Source: Streptomyces sp. V2I9
GTDB taxonomy: Bacteria; Actinomycetota; Actinomycetes; Streptomycetales; Streptomycetaceae
Direction: 5' to 3'
DNA length: 64,000 nt
Assembly: GCF_030817475.1 (NCBI RefSeq)
Contig: NZ_JAUSZJ010000002.1
Span: forward strand, 828,501 to 892,500
The notes beneath the pieces were generated by a model that made no database searches, was not told the DNA's origin, and was given only the letters and a program-made list of their open reading frames with translations. Shown here in pieces: positions 53,674 to 63,906 of this stretch. The position numbers were made by a program, and so were the translations under genes. How positions within the stretch are numbered: the first letter of the stretch is position 1; the number at the start of each line of letters is the position of its first letter.

Positions 53674-53875
53674 AACCGGCATGAGCGCATTTGAAATGAT
53701 CAAGAGGGCAGGGCCAGAGGAATGATTCGGTAAAGGAGTCGGCCGGCCGGGTGGCCGACGCGGCTCCCCGGCCGCAGGACCGGCTCGGGCTGCCCCCCCG
53801 TGCGCCCGAGGGGGTGTCCGGCCTTCCCGCGACCTGGCCGGGAGCCGCCGGAGGCCCCTGGGACGCCCGTACGCC

Positions 53876-53911
53876 GGGAGCCGGTTCCGGGGACGCCCGG
53901 AACCGGCTCCC
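53876..53911 (-). terminator. Hairpin terminator after the NUDIX gene
   Basis: Perfect 16-bp arms GGGAGCCGGTTCCGGG (53876-53891) and CCCGGAACCGGCTCCC (53896-53911) with a 4-nt loop, 37 bp past the NUDIX stop on the minus strand. Confidence 0.85.
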
Positions 53912-53947
53912 GTCCCGGGGGCCGCGGGCCCCGTCACCGGGCCGGGT

Positions 53948-54499
53948 TCAGCCCAGACGCAGGTGGTGCAGCATCAGCAGGGCGGCCGCCATGTTCGCGG
54001 CGGGCACCTCGCCACGGGCGATCATGTCCGGGACCACCTTGAGCGGTATCCACTCACGGCGGGACGACTCGAAGGCGTCCTGCGGGTGCCCGGTCCAGCG
54101 CGCCTCGTCGGACCAGTACAGGTGGTGGCGGGCGTCGGTGAGGCCGTTCGACGGTTCCACGGTGAGCAGCGGGCGCAGTTCGCCGGGACGCCAGCCGGTC
54201 TCCTCCTCCATCTCCCGCGCCGCGGCCGCCACGATGTCCTCACCGTCCTCGACCACGCCCGCGGCCAGCTCCCACCCCCAGCTGTCGGTGATGAAGCGGT
54301 GCCGCCAGAGCAGCAGCACCTCGTTCGCCTCGTTGACGACCGTGGCGGCGGCGACGGGCCGCTGCCGGATGACGAAGTGGTCGAGGTGGCTGCCGTCGGG
54401 GAGCCGTACGTCCGCCAGGTTCACCCGGAACCACGGGTTCTGATACACATTCCGTTCGCTCAAGTTCGTCCACTGCACGGGTGTGCCGCCTTTCGACAT
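53948..54499 (-). CDS. NUDIX hydrolase
   Basis: This 183-aa hydrolase has the full NUDIX box GVVEDGEDIVAAAAREMEEE followed by TGW (about residues 80-102), fitting Gx5Ex7REUxEExGU and supplying the metal-binding glutamates. The overall shape (RQRPVAAATVVNEANEVLLLW, then WELAAG) resembles the ADP-ribose pyrophosphatase group, but the substrate is not determined. The ATG at 54499 has GAGAG about six bases upstream. It lies 65 bp downstream of the regulator gene on the same strand, possibly one transcript. Confidence 0.88.
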   Translation of the reverse strand: MSKGGTPVQWTNLSERNVYQNPWFRVNLADVRLPDGSHLDHFVIRQRPVAAATVVNEANEVLLLWRHRFITDSWGWELAAGVVEDGEDIVAAAAREMEEETGWRPGELRPLLTVEPSNGLTDARHHLYWSDEARWTGHPQDAFESSRREWIPLKVVPDMIARGEVPAANMAAALLMLHHLRLG

Positions 54500-54564
54500 G
54501 TCGGGCTCTCCATGTCAGCAGGCTCGACTGCCGGGAGGAGCGAACGGCGGGGCGTCGGCGGAGC

Positions 54565-55911
54565 TCACAGAGGCACGCGGAGCGCCTCGTCGATGAGATC
54601 CGTGGTCCGTACGGCCTCGGCGCAGCCGCTCGCGGCGAGCCGTCGCCGGACCCCCCGCAGCCGGTCGCGCAGCCGCTGGGACTCCATCCCGCGGGCTCTG
54701 GCCGCCATCTCCGCTGCGGTGACGGCCGCCCGGTCGGCCTCGCCCTGGAGCAGCTCGATATGGCTGAGCATCGCGAGCCGGTGCACGCGCCCCCGATCGT
54801 GCGCCGGGGCGCGCACGGCGGAGGCCGCGTGCTCACGTGCGGCGGGAAGATCTCCGAGGCCGAGCAGCGCCTCCGCCACCTGGACGTCGACCAGGCCCGG
54901 CTGGACGTACCCCGTCTCGTCCGGCTCCCGTCCGGTGTGGATGCGACCCGCCTGGGCCTCGGCCCGCGCGATGCAGGCGCGGGCGCTCGCGGCGTCCCCG
55001 AGCCCGGCGTACGCCTTGGCCTGCATGGCGTGCAGGTCGGCGGCGAGGGCCGGGGTGATGCGGTCGCCGGCGGCCCGCAGCGCGGATTCGGCGAACGCGA
55101 TGGAACGGCGGTGGTCGCCGAGGAACAGCGACTGGGTGACCAGCAGGGCGATCACATAACCGCCGAGCGCCCGGTCCCCACTGGACTTGGCGAGCCGCAG
55201 CGCCTGGTGGAAGTAGCGCTGGGCGAGCCCGTGGGCGTCGGAGTCGTACGCGCAGATGCCCGCCACCGCCACCAGACCGGCGGTCGCGCGGTGCAGGCTG
55301 CGGCCGAGGGCGTCGCTGCAGCCGCCGCGCAGCAGCGGCGCGGCCTCCGCGTCGAGGAAGCGGACGATCCGGGACCTGGTCGCGATGCCGCCCGTCTTGC
55401 GGTACATCTGCTCGTAGTGGTCGCGGGCCGCCTTGAGCATCGCTATGTCGGCCTCGCTCACCCGGACGGGTCCCGGCCGCGAGACGTCGGCGTCCTCCGG
55501 CGGGTTCTCCCACTCCCAGACCGGCATCACCGCCGACGTCCCCGTGACGGCGGGCACGGTGGCCAGGCCGGGGCGCTGCTGTTCGTCCGAGCGCCACAGG
55601 GCGGTGGCCCGCTCGACGAACCCGGAGAGAGTGGCCCCCTCGGCGGAGGCGTCCGCCCCGGCGGCGGAGGCACCCATCCCGATGTCGTCGAGTCCGACGG
55701 GCCGCCCGAGCCGGCCCGCCAGCACCTCGCAGATCAGGTCGGGAACCTGTCCGCGCGGGCGCTGGCCCTTGAGCCAGCGGGCGACCGCCGTGTGTTCGTA
55801 CCGCAGGCTCAGCCCGCGGGACAGGCCCGCCCGGTTGACATGGCCGGCGAGGCCCGCGCGGGAGACTCCGGCCTCCTCGATCAAGGCTTCGAGCAGGACA
55901 TTGGGCTCCAT
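54565..55911 (-). CDS. Actinomycete regulatory protein with N-terminal HTH-like and TPR-like C-terminal region
   Basis: This 448-aa protein begins with a lambda-repressor-like helical region (residues about 5-75: LLEALIEEAGVSRAGLAGHV, then YEHTAVARWLKGQRPRGQVPDLI). The C-terminal half (about 215-430) consists of TPR-like paired helices, for example AYAGLGDAASARACIARAEAQAG. The architecture resembles NsdA-type regulators of sporulation and antibiotic production in Streptomyces, but I do not claim orthology. The ATG at 55911 has GGGGGG about three bases upstream; in-frame starts further up lack support. Confidence 0.78.
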   Translation of the reverse strand: MEPNVLLEALIEEAGVSRAGLAGHVNRAGLSRGLSLRYEHTAVARWLKGQRPRGQVPDLICEVLAGRLGRPVGLDDIGMGASAAGADASAEGATLSGFVERATALWRSDEQQRPGLATVPAVTGTSAVMPVWEWENPPEDADVSRPGPVRVSEADIAMLKAARDHYEQMYRKTGGIATRSRIVRFLDAEAAPLLRGGCSDALGRSLHRATAGLVAVAGICAYDSDAHGLAQRYFHQALRLAKSSGDRALGGYVIALLVTQSLFLGDHRRSIAFAESALRAAGDRITPALAADLHAMQAKAYAGLGDAASARACIARAEAQAGRIHTGREPDETGYVQPGLVDVQVAEALLGLGDLPAAREHAASAVRAPAHDRGRVHRLAMLSHIELLQGEADRAAVTAAEMAARARGMESQRLRDRLRGVRRRLAASGCAEAVRTTDLIDEALRVPL

Positions 55912-56342
55912 CGTCCCCCCAGGTGCGTGACGCGACGAGCCTAGTGGAGCACGATTCACACGGGGTGTGAACGGAATGCCCGAACCCTCCCGCCGCGCAC
56001 TCTGCCGCGCGGGTCCAGGTGTCGGTTGAATGAACTCCCTCGCAAGAGGCGGCCGGGTCGTCGGCTCCCCCTCGTAACGGCTGACGACCCGCATCCGCGC
56101 CGTCCGCACTGCCGTCCTGCCCGACACTCCGAGGCAGCGCGGACGGCGCCCGGACCGCACGGCCCACTGACCGACGACGAAGGAGGGTGGCTGCGGACGG
56201 CGGCCGGAACCGCGTTCCTCCCGGTTCCCGCTCCCGTCCTGCGTGTGGTCCCCGCGCCGCTCGGCGGGGACGGAGAAGGGGCGTATCCAGTGGCCGGATA
56301 CGCCCCTTCCCGATGCCGCGACACCTGCGCGAACCCGGGGGA
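55912..56342. other. 430-bp gap between pheT and the regulator gene
   Basis: No gene is supported here. The gap holds the pheT terminator (56275-56309) and a longer inverted repeat with arms CGCCGTCCGC (near 56099) and GCGGACGGCG (near 56140) enclosing a CTGCC/GGCAG inner pairing. That structure could be a small RNA or terminator. The stretch next to 55911 is the regulator's likely promoter region, with an AATTCACAC-poor but less G+C-rich composition (GAGCACGATTCACACG). Confidence 0.4.
56275..56309 (-). terminator. pheST terminator
   Basis: Perfect 14-bp arms GAAGGGGCGTATCC (56275-56288) and GGATACGCCCCTTC (56296-56309) with a 7-nt loop, 34 bp past the pheT stop. Confidence 0.88.
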
Positions 56343-58855
56343 CTACGCCCCGCGCAGCACCGCGCCCGTACGCTCGGCGGCCAGGGCCACCGCGCTGTCG
56401 CGGGCGGCCGACGCCTCGTCCACCGTCAGGGTGCGGTCGGCGGCGCGGAAGCGCAGCGCGTACGCCAGGGACTTGTTGCCCCCGCCGATCTGCTCGCCGG
56501 TGAAGACGTCGAACAGCCGCAGCGATTCGAGGAGTTCACCCGCGCCCTCGCGCAGCGCCCGCTCCACCTCGGCGGCCGGGACGTCCTCGGCGACGACGAG
56601 CGCGACGTCCTGGGTCGCCACCGGGAAGGTGGAGATCCTGGGCGCCTGGAGCGCTCCGTCGACGGCCTGCTCCAGCACGTCCAGCTCGACCTCGGCGGCG
56701 CAGGTCCGCTCGGGCAGGTGGAGTGCCTTGATCACGCGGGGGTGCAGTTCGCCCGCGTGTCCGAAGAGGGTCTCCTCGCCGTTCACGGTGACGTACAGCG
56801 CGGCGCAGCGGCCCGGATGCCACGGGGCGTGCCGGTCGGCGCGGACGGTGACCTCCACCCCGGCCTCCGCGGCGATGGACCGGGCGGCCTCGACGGCGTC
56901 CGCCCAGGTCGCCGGGGTGCCCTTGCCCCACCAGCCGGCCTGCTCGCGGGCGCCCGCGAGGACGACGGCGGCGCGGCGGGGCTGGCGCGGCAGGGCCGCG
57001 TTCAGCCCGGCGATCTCCTCGTCGGTGGGCCGGCGGTCGACGGGCAGCCGGACGGCGGCCGTCTCCTTCCCGGTCGGCCTGAAGACGAGACCGGTCTCGA
57101 AGAGCGCCAGGTCGTGGCTGCCGCGGCCGTCGTTGCGCCGGAGCGCTCCGAGGAGGCCCGGCAGCAGCGTGGTGCGCAGCGCCGGCTCCTCGTCGGAGAG
57201 CGGGTTGACGAGCGTGACCGTACGGCGGCGGTCGTCGTCCGCCTCCAGGCCGAGCTGGTCCAGGACCGCGTCGCCGATGAACGGGTAGCTCAGTGCCTCG
57301 ACGTAACCGGCTCCGGCCAGCACCCGGCCGATCCGGCGGTGCAGCCGCTGCCGCTCGGTCAGGCCACGCCCGGAGGGAGGCGTGGGCAGGGTGGAGGGCA
57401 GGTTCTCGTAGCCCTCCAGCCGGATGACCTCTTCGGCCAGGTCGTTCGGCTCGCCCAGGTCGGGCCGCCAGGACGGGGCGGTGACGATCAGCTCGTCCTG
57501 CCCGTAGACGTCGCAGCCGACCTCCTGGAGGCGGCGGACGACGGTCTCGCGGCCGTACTCCACACCGGCGACCTTGTCCGGGTGGTTCGCCGGCATCGCG
57601 ATGGTGCGCGGCGCGGAGGGCGAGCTGATCTCGGTGACCCCGGCCTCGGCGGTGCCGCCCGCGAGCAGCACCAGCAGATCGACCGTGCGCTGCGCGGCAG
57701 CGGCGGCGGCCTGCGGGTCGACGCCCCGCTCGAAGCGCTTGGACGCCTCGGAGGACAGCTTGTGGCGGCGCGCGGTGCGGGCGATCGAGATCGCGTCGAA
57801 GTGCGCGGCCTCGATGACGACCTCGGTGGTGGGGGCGTGCTCGCCGTCCGCGTCGGCGATCTCGGTGTTGGCGCCGCCCATGACGCCCGCGAGGCCGATC
57901 GGCCCGCGGTCGTCGGTGATGACCAGGTCCTCGGCGTCCAGCACACGCACGGTGCCGTCCAGGGTGGTGAGCTTCTCGCCCCGCGTGGCACGGCGTACGC
58001 CGATCGCGCCCTCGACGCGGGTGCGGTCGTAGGCGTGCAGCGGCTGGCCCAGCTCCAGCATCACGTAGTTGGTGACGTCGACGGCCAGCGAGATGGGTCG
58101 CATCCCGGCCTTCTGCAGACGGCGCTGCATCCAGATCGGGGAGCGGGCCTCGGGCTGGAGGCCGGTGACGGTGCGCGCGGTGAACCGGTCGCAGCCGATC
58201 GGGTCGCTGATCTTGACCGGGTAGCCGTACGCGTTCGGCGCGGGCACGTCCAGGAGCGCCGGGTCGCGCAGGGGCAGCCCGTAGGCGGTCGCGGTCTCGC
58301 GGGCGACCCCGCGCATCGACAGGCAGTAGCCCCGGTCGGGGGTGACGGCGATGTCGAGGACCTCGTCGACGAGCTGGAGCAGCTCGATGGCGTCGGTGCC
58401 CACCTCGTGCTCCGGGGGCAGCACGATGATGCCGTGCGTGCCGTCGTCGCCCATGCCGAGCTCGTCGGTGGAGCAGATCATGCCGTGCGAGGTCTTGCCG
58501 TACGTCTTGCGGGCGGCGATCGCGAAGTCGCCGGGCAGGACCGCGCCCGGCAGGACCACGACAACCTTGTCGCCGACCGAGAAGTTGCGGGCGCCGCAGA
58601 CGATCTCCTGCGGTTCGCCGGTGCCGTTGGCGGTGCCGACGTCGACCGTGCAGAAGCGGATGGGCTTCTTGAACCCCTCCAGCTCCTCGATGGTCAGGAC
58701 CTGTCCGACGACCAGGGGGCCCTTCAGGCCCGCGCCGATCCGTTCGACGGTCTCGACCTCGAGCCCGACGGAGACGAGCTTGGCCTGTACGTCACGGCCG
58801 GTCTCCGTCGCCGGCAGGTCGACGTACTCCCGCAGCCAGGAAAGCGGGACGCGCA

Positions 58856-58856
<1 letters not shown>
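56343..58856 (-). CDS. pheT: Phenylalanine-tRNA ligase beta subunit
   Basis: This 837-aa subunit of the alpha2-beta2 enzyme charges tRNA-Phe and edits mischarged tyrosine. It opens [19 protein letters not shown] tRNA-binding (EMAP-like) domain is at about 40-150 ([19 protein letters not shown]), the B3/B4 editing domain at about 210-400, B5 at about 410-480 ([20 protein letters not shown]), and an FDX-ACB anticodon-binding domain at the end ([20 protein letters not shown]). The ATG shares one base with the pheS stop (TGATG). Expected length for the family. Confidence 0.97.
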
Positions 58857-60073
<1,217 letters not shown>

Positions 60074-60111
60074 CTAAAGGCCGCAGGACGGTCGGGAGGC
60101 CCGTGGGCCGC

Positions 60112-61269
60112 TCACGCCAGGTAGGCGGGCGTGCTCACGGGCAGGATAAATCGGAACTCGGCTCCGCCGCCGGGCCCCCGGCCGACGGTGATGGCGCCGC
60201 CGTGGGCCTCGACGATGCCCTTGACGATGTAGAGGCCCAGGCCGGTGCCGCCGCGCTTGCTGCCCCGCCAGAAGCGGGTGAAGACGCGGCTCATCGACTC
60301 CTCGGGGATGCCGGGACCCTCGTCGCTCACGGTGACCGCCGTTCCCGTCTCGTCGCTCGTCCCCGGCGCGGGTGCCGGGGTGATCTCGATGGTGACGGTT
60401 CCCTCGCCGTGGCGCACCGCGTTTTCCAGGAGGTTCCCGAGGACCTGGTCGACCTTGTCGGGGTCGGCCCACAGCTCGGGCAGCGGTCCGCGGGCCCGGA
60501 CCCGGAAGCGTTCGGGGGCCTGACCGCCCGCGATGAGGGCCTGGACGTGGCGGGCGACGGCGGCGGCGATGTCGACGGGCTGGCGGCGCAGCTCCAGCCG
60601 GCCGGAGTCGATCCGGGAGATGTCGAGCAGCTCGGCGATGAGCCGGGTGACCCGGCCCGCGTCCGCGTCGACGGTCTCCAGCATCAGCCGCTTCTGGTCG
60701 TCGGTGAACCTCTCCCACTTGGCGAGCAGGGTGGCGGTGAACCCCTTCACCGAGGTGAGCGGGGAGCGGAGCTCGTGGGCGACCGTGGCGATCAGTTCGG
60801 CGTTGCTGCGCTCGCTGCGCCGGCGGGCCTCGGTCCCCCGCAGGCACACGACGACCCGGCGCACCGGCCCGGTCGGGTGCTCGCGGACGTAGCGGGCGGA
60901 GACCAGCACCTCGCGGACGCCGGGGAGCAGGAGGTTCCGCTCGGGCTGGCCGTTGCGGGTGGCGAGGCCGCCGTACGGGTCGGTCAGCGGCCACCAGCGC
61001 TTGCCCTTGAGGTCCTCCAGCGGGAGGACGGACTCCAGGGGGCGGCCGATCGCGTCGGCGCGGTCGGTGGCGGTGATGCGGGCGGCGGCGGCGTTGAAGC
61101 AGACGACGAGACCGTTCGCGTCGGCGACGACGAGACCGTCGGGAAGGTCGTCCGGATCGAGGCCCGCACCGAGGCCGTCCGGACCGGCCGCCGTGCCGTC
61201 CGGCTCCCCGTCCGCAGCGTGCGGCGCGGCGGTGTGCGCCGGTCGCGGCGCGCTCATGCCGACAGCCAT
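60112..61269 (-). CDS. Soluble PAS-type sensor histidine kinase
   Basis: This 385-aa kinase has a PAS-like sensor (about 45-155: GLVVADANGLVVCFNAAAAR), a HisKA domain with the phosphorylated histidine in VAHELRSPLTSVKGF, and a HATPase domain with NLLENAVRHG (N box), DEGPGIPEE (G1) and GGTGLGLYIVKGI (G2). No transmembrane segment is present, so it acts in the cytoplasm. No response regulator is adjacent, so it is an orphan. The ATG at 61269 is my choice; GTG 61284 and ATG 61257 are alternatives. It lies between the methyltransferase and pheS genes. Confidence 0.87.
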   Translation of the reverse strand: MAVGMSAPRPAHTAAPHAADGEPDGTAAGPDGLGAGLDPDDLPDGLVVADANGLVVCFNAAAARITATDRADAIGRPLESVLPLEDLKGKRWWPLTDPYGGLATRNGQPERNLLLPGVREVLVSARYVREHPTGPVRRVVVCLRGTEARRRSERSNAELIATVAHELRSPLTSVKGFTATLLAKWERFTDDQKRLMLETVDADAGRVTRLIAELLDISRIDSGRLELRRQPVDIAAAVARHVQALIAGGQAPERFRVRARGPLPELWADPDKVDQVLGNLLENAVRHGEGTVTIEITPAPAPGTSDETGTAVTVSDEGPGIPEESMSRVFTRFWRGSKRGGTGLGLYIVKGIVEAHGGAITVGRGPGGGAEFRFILPVSTPAYLA

Positions 61270-61440
61270 CTTCCCGTATCCCACCTCTCGAACCGGTGCA
61301 GTGGGCCCCCGAGTTCGTCACCCTACTAGTCGTCGGCGAACCGGCGACACCCTGCGGGGGCGTGGAGGGGAGCGCACCGGCGGACAGGGCGCGGGATCGG
61401 CCGGAAACGTGCGCTGACGGGCCGCCGGGCCGGTGCGGCC

Positions 61441-61476
61441 CCCGGCGCGCCCCCTACACGCCGGGGGCGCGCCGGG
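61441..61476 (-). terminator. Hairpin overlapping the end of the SpoU gene
   Basis: Perfect 13-bp arms CCCGGCGCGCCCC (61441-61453) and GGGGCGCGCCGGG (61464-61476) with a 10-nt loop. The loop holds the stop codon and one arm lies within the coding end (the RPRRAPGV tail). Confidence 0.75.
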
Positions 61477-62299
61477 GGCGCTGCGCGCGGGCGGAGGCGT
61501 AGAGGCAGACGGCGGCGGCGGTGGCGAGGTTGAGGCTCTCCGCCTTGCCGTGGATGGGGACGCGGACGACGGCGTCGGCCAGTGCGCGGGTCTCCTCGGG
61601 GAGCCCCCACGCCTCGTTGCCGAAGACCCAGGCGGTGGGGCCGCCCATGGTGCCGGCGTCCAGCTCGTCGTCCAGGTCGTCGGCCCCCGCGCCGTCGGCG
61701 GCGAGGATGCGCACCCCGGCGTCCCGCAGGCCCCGTACGGCCTGTTCGACGGGGACGCCGACCGCGACGGGCAGGTGGTAGAGCGACCCGGCCGATGCCC
61801 GTACGGACTTGGGGTTGTAGAGGTCGACCGAGGCGTCGGTGAGGATCACCGCGTCCGCGCCCGCCGCGTCCGCGCAGCGCAGGACCGTCCCGGCGTTTCC
61901 GGGGTCGCGCACGTGGGCCAGAACCGCCACCAGGGTGGGCTTCGCGGCGAGGATCTCCTGGAACGGGGTGTCCAGGAAGCGGCAGACGCCGATGAGGCCC
62001 TGGGGAGTGACCGTCTGGGAGATGTCGGCGAGGACCTCGGCGTCGGCCAGGTGGACCCGTGCGCCGGCCGTGCGGGCCGCCTCGACGATGTCGGCGTACC
62101 GGTCGGCGGCCTCGGCTGTGGCGAACAGCTCGATGAGGGTGGGCTGCCCGTCGCTGCCGCGGTGGACGGCGGCCTCGCGTACGGCCTGGGGCCCCTCGGC
62201 GATGAACCTGCGCTCCTTGCCGCGGAAGTTGCGGCGGGCCAGCCGGCGGGCGGCGGCGACACGGGGGGAACGCGGGGAGATCAGTTCGTGGGTGCCCAT
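61454..62299 (-). CDS. SpoU/TrmH-family RNA 2'-O-methyltransferase
   Basis: This 281-aa SAM-dependent enzyme has the SPOUT knot. Its N-terminal substrate-binding domain runs to about residue 110 (RRNFRGKERRFIAEG), and motif 1 is AHVRDPGNAGTVLRCADAAG (near 130-148), motif 2 is AWVFGNEAWGLPEE, and motif 3 is VPIHGKAESLNLATAAAV. Such enzymes methylate rRNA or tRNA ribose; here 23S rRNA is likely because it lies beside rplT, but the target is not shown by sequence. It starts at ATG 62299. Confidence 0.92.
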   Translation of the reverse strand: MGTHELISPRSPRVAAARRLARRNFRGKERRFIAEGPQAVREAAVHRGSDGQPTLIELFATAEAADRYADIVEAARTAGARVHLADAEVLADISQTVTPQGLIGVCRFLDTPFQEILAAKPTLVAVLAHVRDPGNAGTVLRCADAAGADAVILTDASVDLYNPKSVRASAGSLYHLPVAVGVPVEQAVRGLRDAGVRILAADGAGADDLDDELDAGTMGGPTAWVFGNEAWGLPEETRALADAVVRVPIHGKAESLNLATAAAVCLYASARAQRPRRAPGV

Positions 62300-62375
62300 G
62301 GGCGGCGGCGAGCCTCTCTGCGTACGGCTGTGGCGGTGTGGGTGTCGTCGGCGGGGTGGGTCGGCGGGTCAACGC

Positions 62376-62412
62376 ACCGGACCCGCAGGCGGCGTGCGTC
62401 TGCGGGTCCGGT
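62376..62412 (-). terminator. Terminator of the infC-rpmI-rplT operon
   Basis: Perfect 13-bp arms ACCGGACCCGCAG (62376-62388) and CTGCGGGTCCGGT (62400-62412) with an 11-nt loop, 27 bp past the rplT stop. Confidence 0.88.
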
Positions 62413-62439
62413 TCACATACCTGGAAGGAGGTACCTGGA

Positions 62440-62823
62440 TCAGGCGGCCTTCGGGGCGTTGACGTCGCTCGGGAGGGCCTTCTGGGCGACCTCGACGAGG
62501 GCGGCGAACGCGTTGGCGTCGTTGACCGCGAGCTCGGCCAGGATCTTGCGGTCCACCTCGATGTTGGCGGCCTTCAGACCCTGGATGAGGCGGTTGTACG
62601 TCATACCGTTCTGGCGGGCAGCGGCGTTGATGCGCTGGATCCACAGCTGACGGAAGTCGCCCTTGCGCTTCTTGCGGTCGTTGTAGTTGTAGACCAGGGA
62701 GTGGGTGACCTGCTCCTTGGCCTTGCGGTACAGGCGCGAACGCTGACCGCGGTAGCCGCTGGCGGCTTCGAGGATCGCCCGGCGCTTCTTGTGGGCGTTG
62801 ACCGCCCGCTTGACGCGTGCCAC
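62440..62823 (-). CDS. rplT: 50S ribosomal protein L20
   Basis: This 127-aa rRNA-binding protein is needed for early 50S assembly. It opens [20 protein letters not shown] with a long basic helix, then [20 protein letters not shown] and [19 protein letters not shown]. The GTG at 62823 has AAGGAG seven bases upstream. It is last in infC-rpmI-rplT, 107 bp after rpmI. In many bacteria L20 or L20/IF3 feedback controls the operon; I see no certain L20 leader motif here. Confidence 0.97.
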   Translation of the reverse strand: MARVKRAVNAHKKRRAILEAASGYRGQRSRLYRKAKEQVTHSLVYNYNDRKKRKGDFRQLWIQRINAAARQNGMTYNRLIQGLKAANIEVDRKILAELAVNDANAFAALVEVAQKALPSDVNAPKAA

Positions 62824-62930
62824 TTGTTAACTCCTTGCAGCGGGGCCGTGGGTATCGGCACACGGCCCGGAAACGAATTGGTCCCGGTGTGATCGAGGTC
62901 GCGCCTCCGGAACGGTCCGGAGGCCGGGCC

Positions 62931-63125
62931 TCACTTGCCGAGAAGCTTCTTGATCTTCTTGGCGTCGGCCGGAGCCACGACGACCGTGCCGGTCAGCGAG
63001 CGGGTCTTCTTGGACGACTTGTGCTCGAGCAGGTGGCGCTTGCCGGCCCTCTCGCGGAGCACCTTGCCGGAGCCGGTGATCTTGAAGCGCTTGCTGGCAC
63101 CGCTGTGCGTCTTGTTCTTCGGCAT
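62931..63125 (-). CDS. rpmI: 50S ribosomal protein L35
   Basis: This 64-aa basic protein of the large subunit opens [20 protein letters not shown] and ends in the [10 protein letters not shown] tail usual for the family. GAGGAGAG lies about seven bases upstream of the ATG at 63125. It sits between infC and rplT; the 121-bp gap after infC contains a hairpin (arms GGGGGC and GCCCCC near 63208-63236). Confidence 0.97.
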   Translation of the reverse strand: MPKNKTHSGASKRFKITGSGKVLRERAGKRHLLEHKSSKKTRSLTGTVVVAPADAKKIKKLLGK

Positions 63126-63246
63126 CGCGCCGTTCTCTCCTCGTCAGTGGCGCCCCTCACGGTGCGGGCACCGGACTGCAGGGGCGTCAGATCTCTATGG
63201 GGTTCCGGGGAGACCCTGGGGGCGCCTGGGTGGCAGCCCCCGAAGG

Positions 63247-63906
63247 TCACGCCTCGGAAGGTGTCTCGGCCGGAGCCTCGGCCGCCGCGGCCGGAGCCTC
63301 AGCGGTGTCACCCTCGGACGGTGCGTCGGTCGTGCCCTGACGCTCCGCCTTGCGGGCGGCCTGGGCCTCACGGGCTTCGGCCATGGCTTCGGTCTTCTTC
63401 TTGTGCGGGCCCAGAACCATGATCATGTTCCGGCCGTCCTGCTTCGGGTTGGACTCGATGAAGCCCAGGTCCTCGACGTCCGAAGCGAGACGCTGGAGCA
63501 GTCGGAAGCCCAGCTCGGGGCGGGACTGCTCACGACCACGGAACATGATCGTGATCTTGACCTTGTCGCCCTGCTTGAGGAACCGGACGACATGACCCTT
63601 CTTGGTGTCATAGTCGTGCGGGTCGATCTTCGGCCGGAGCTTCATCTCCTTGATGACCGTGTGCGCCTGGTTCTTGCGCGCCTCACGGGCCTTCATGGCC
63701 GACTCGTACTTGAACTTCCCGTAGTCCATGAGCTTGCACACGGGCGGACGGGCTGTCGCCGCCACCTCGACCAGGTCGAGGTCGTACTCCTGTGCGAGCT
63801 CCAGGGCCTTGGCAAGCGGAACAATCCCGACCTGCTCGCCACTGGGACCGACAAGTCGGACCTCGGGAACGCGAATCCGGTCGTTGATGCGGGGCTCGGC
63901 GCTGAT
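63247..63906 (-). CDS. infC: Translation initiation factor IF-3 with ATC start codon
   Basis: This 219-aa factor binds the 30S subunit and enforces start-codon and initiator-tRNA choice. The N-domain opens [20 protein letters not shown], and the C-domain includes [20 protein letters not shown] and VMFRGRE-type [16 protein letters not shown]. The last 45 residues are an Ala/Glu/Pro-rich tail (from about residue 175), an extension common in actinobacteria. I place the start at ATC (63906), which has GAGGAGG four bases upstream and no ATG/GTG/TTG nearby in frame. Non-canonical ATT/ATC/ATA starts are the known basis of IF3 autoregulation. Confidence 0.92.
   Translation of the reverse strand: MSAEPRINDRIRVPEVRLVGPSGEQVGIVPLAKALELAQEYDLDLVEVAATARPPVCKLMDYGKFKYESAMKAREARKNQAHTVIKEMKLRPKIDPHDYDTKKGHVVRFLKQGDKVKITIMFRGREQSRPELGFRLLQRLASDVEDLGFIESNPKQDGRNMIMVLGPHKKKTEAMAEAREAQAARKAERQGTTDAPSEGDTAEAPAAAAEAPAETPSEA

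Noticed and set aside
53590..53947. A gene in the AT-rich gap before the LamG gene
   Set aside because: No ORF there has both a ribosome site and coding-like third positions; the region looks like promoter plus terminator.
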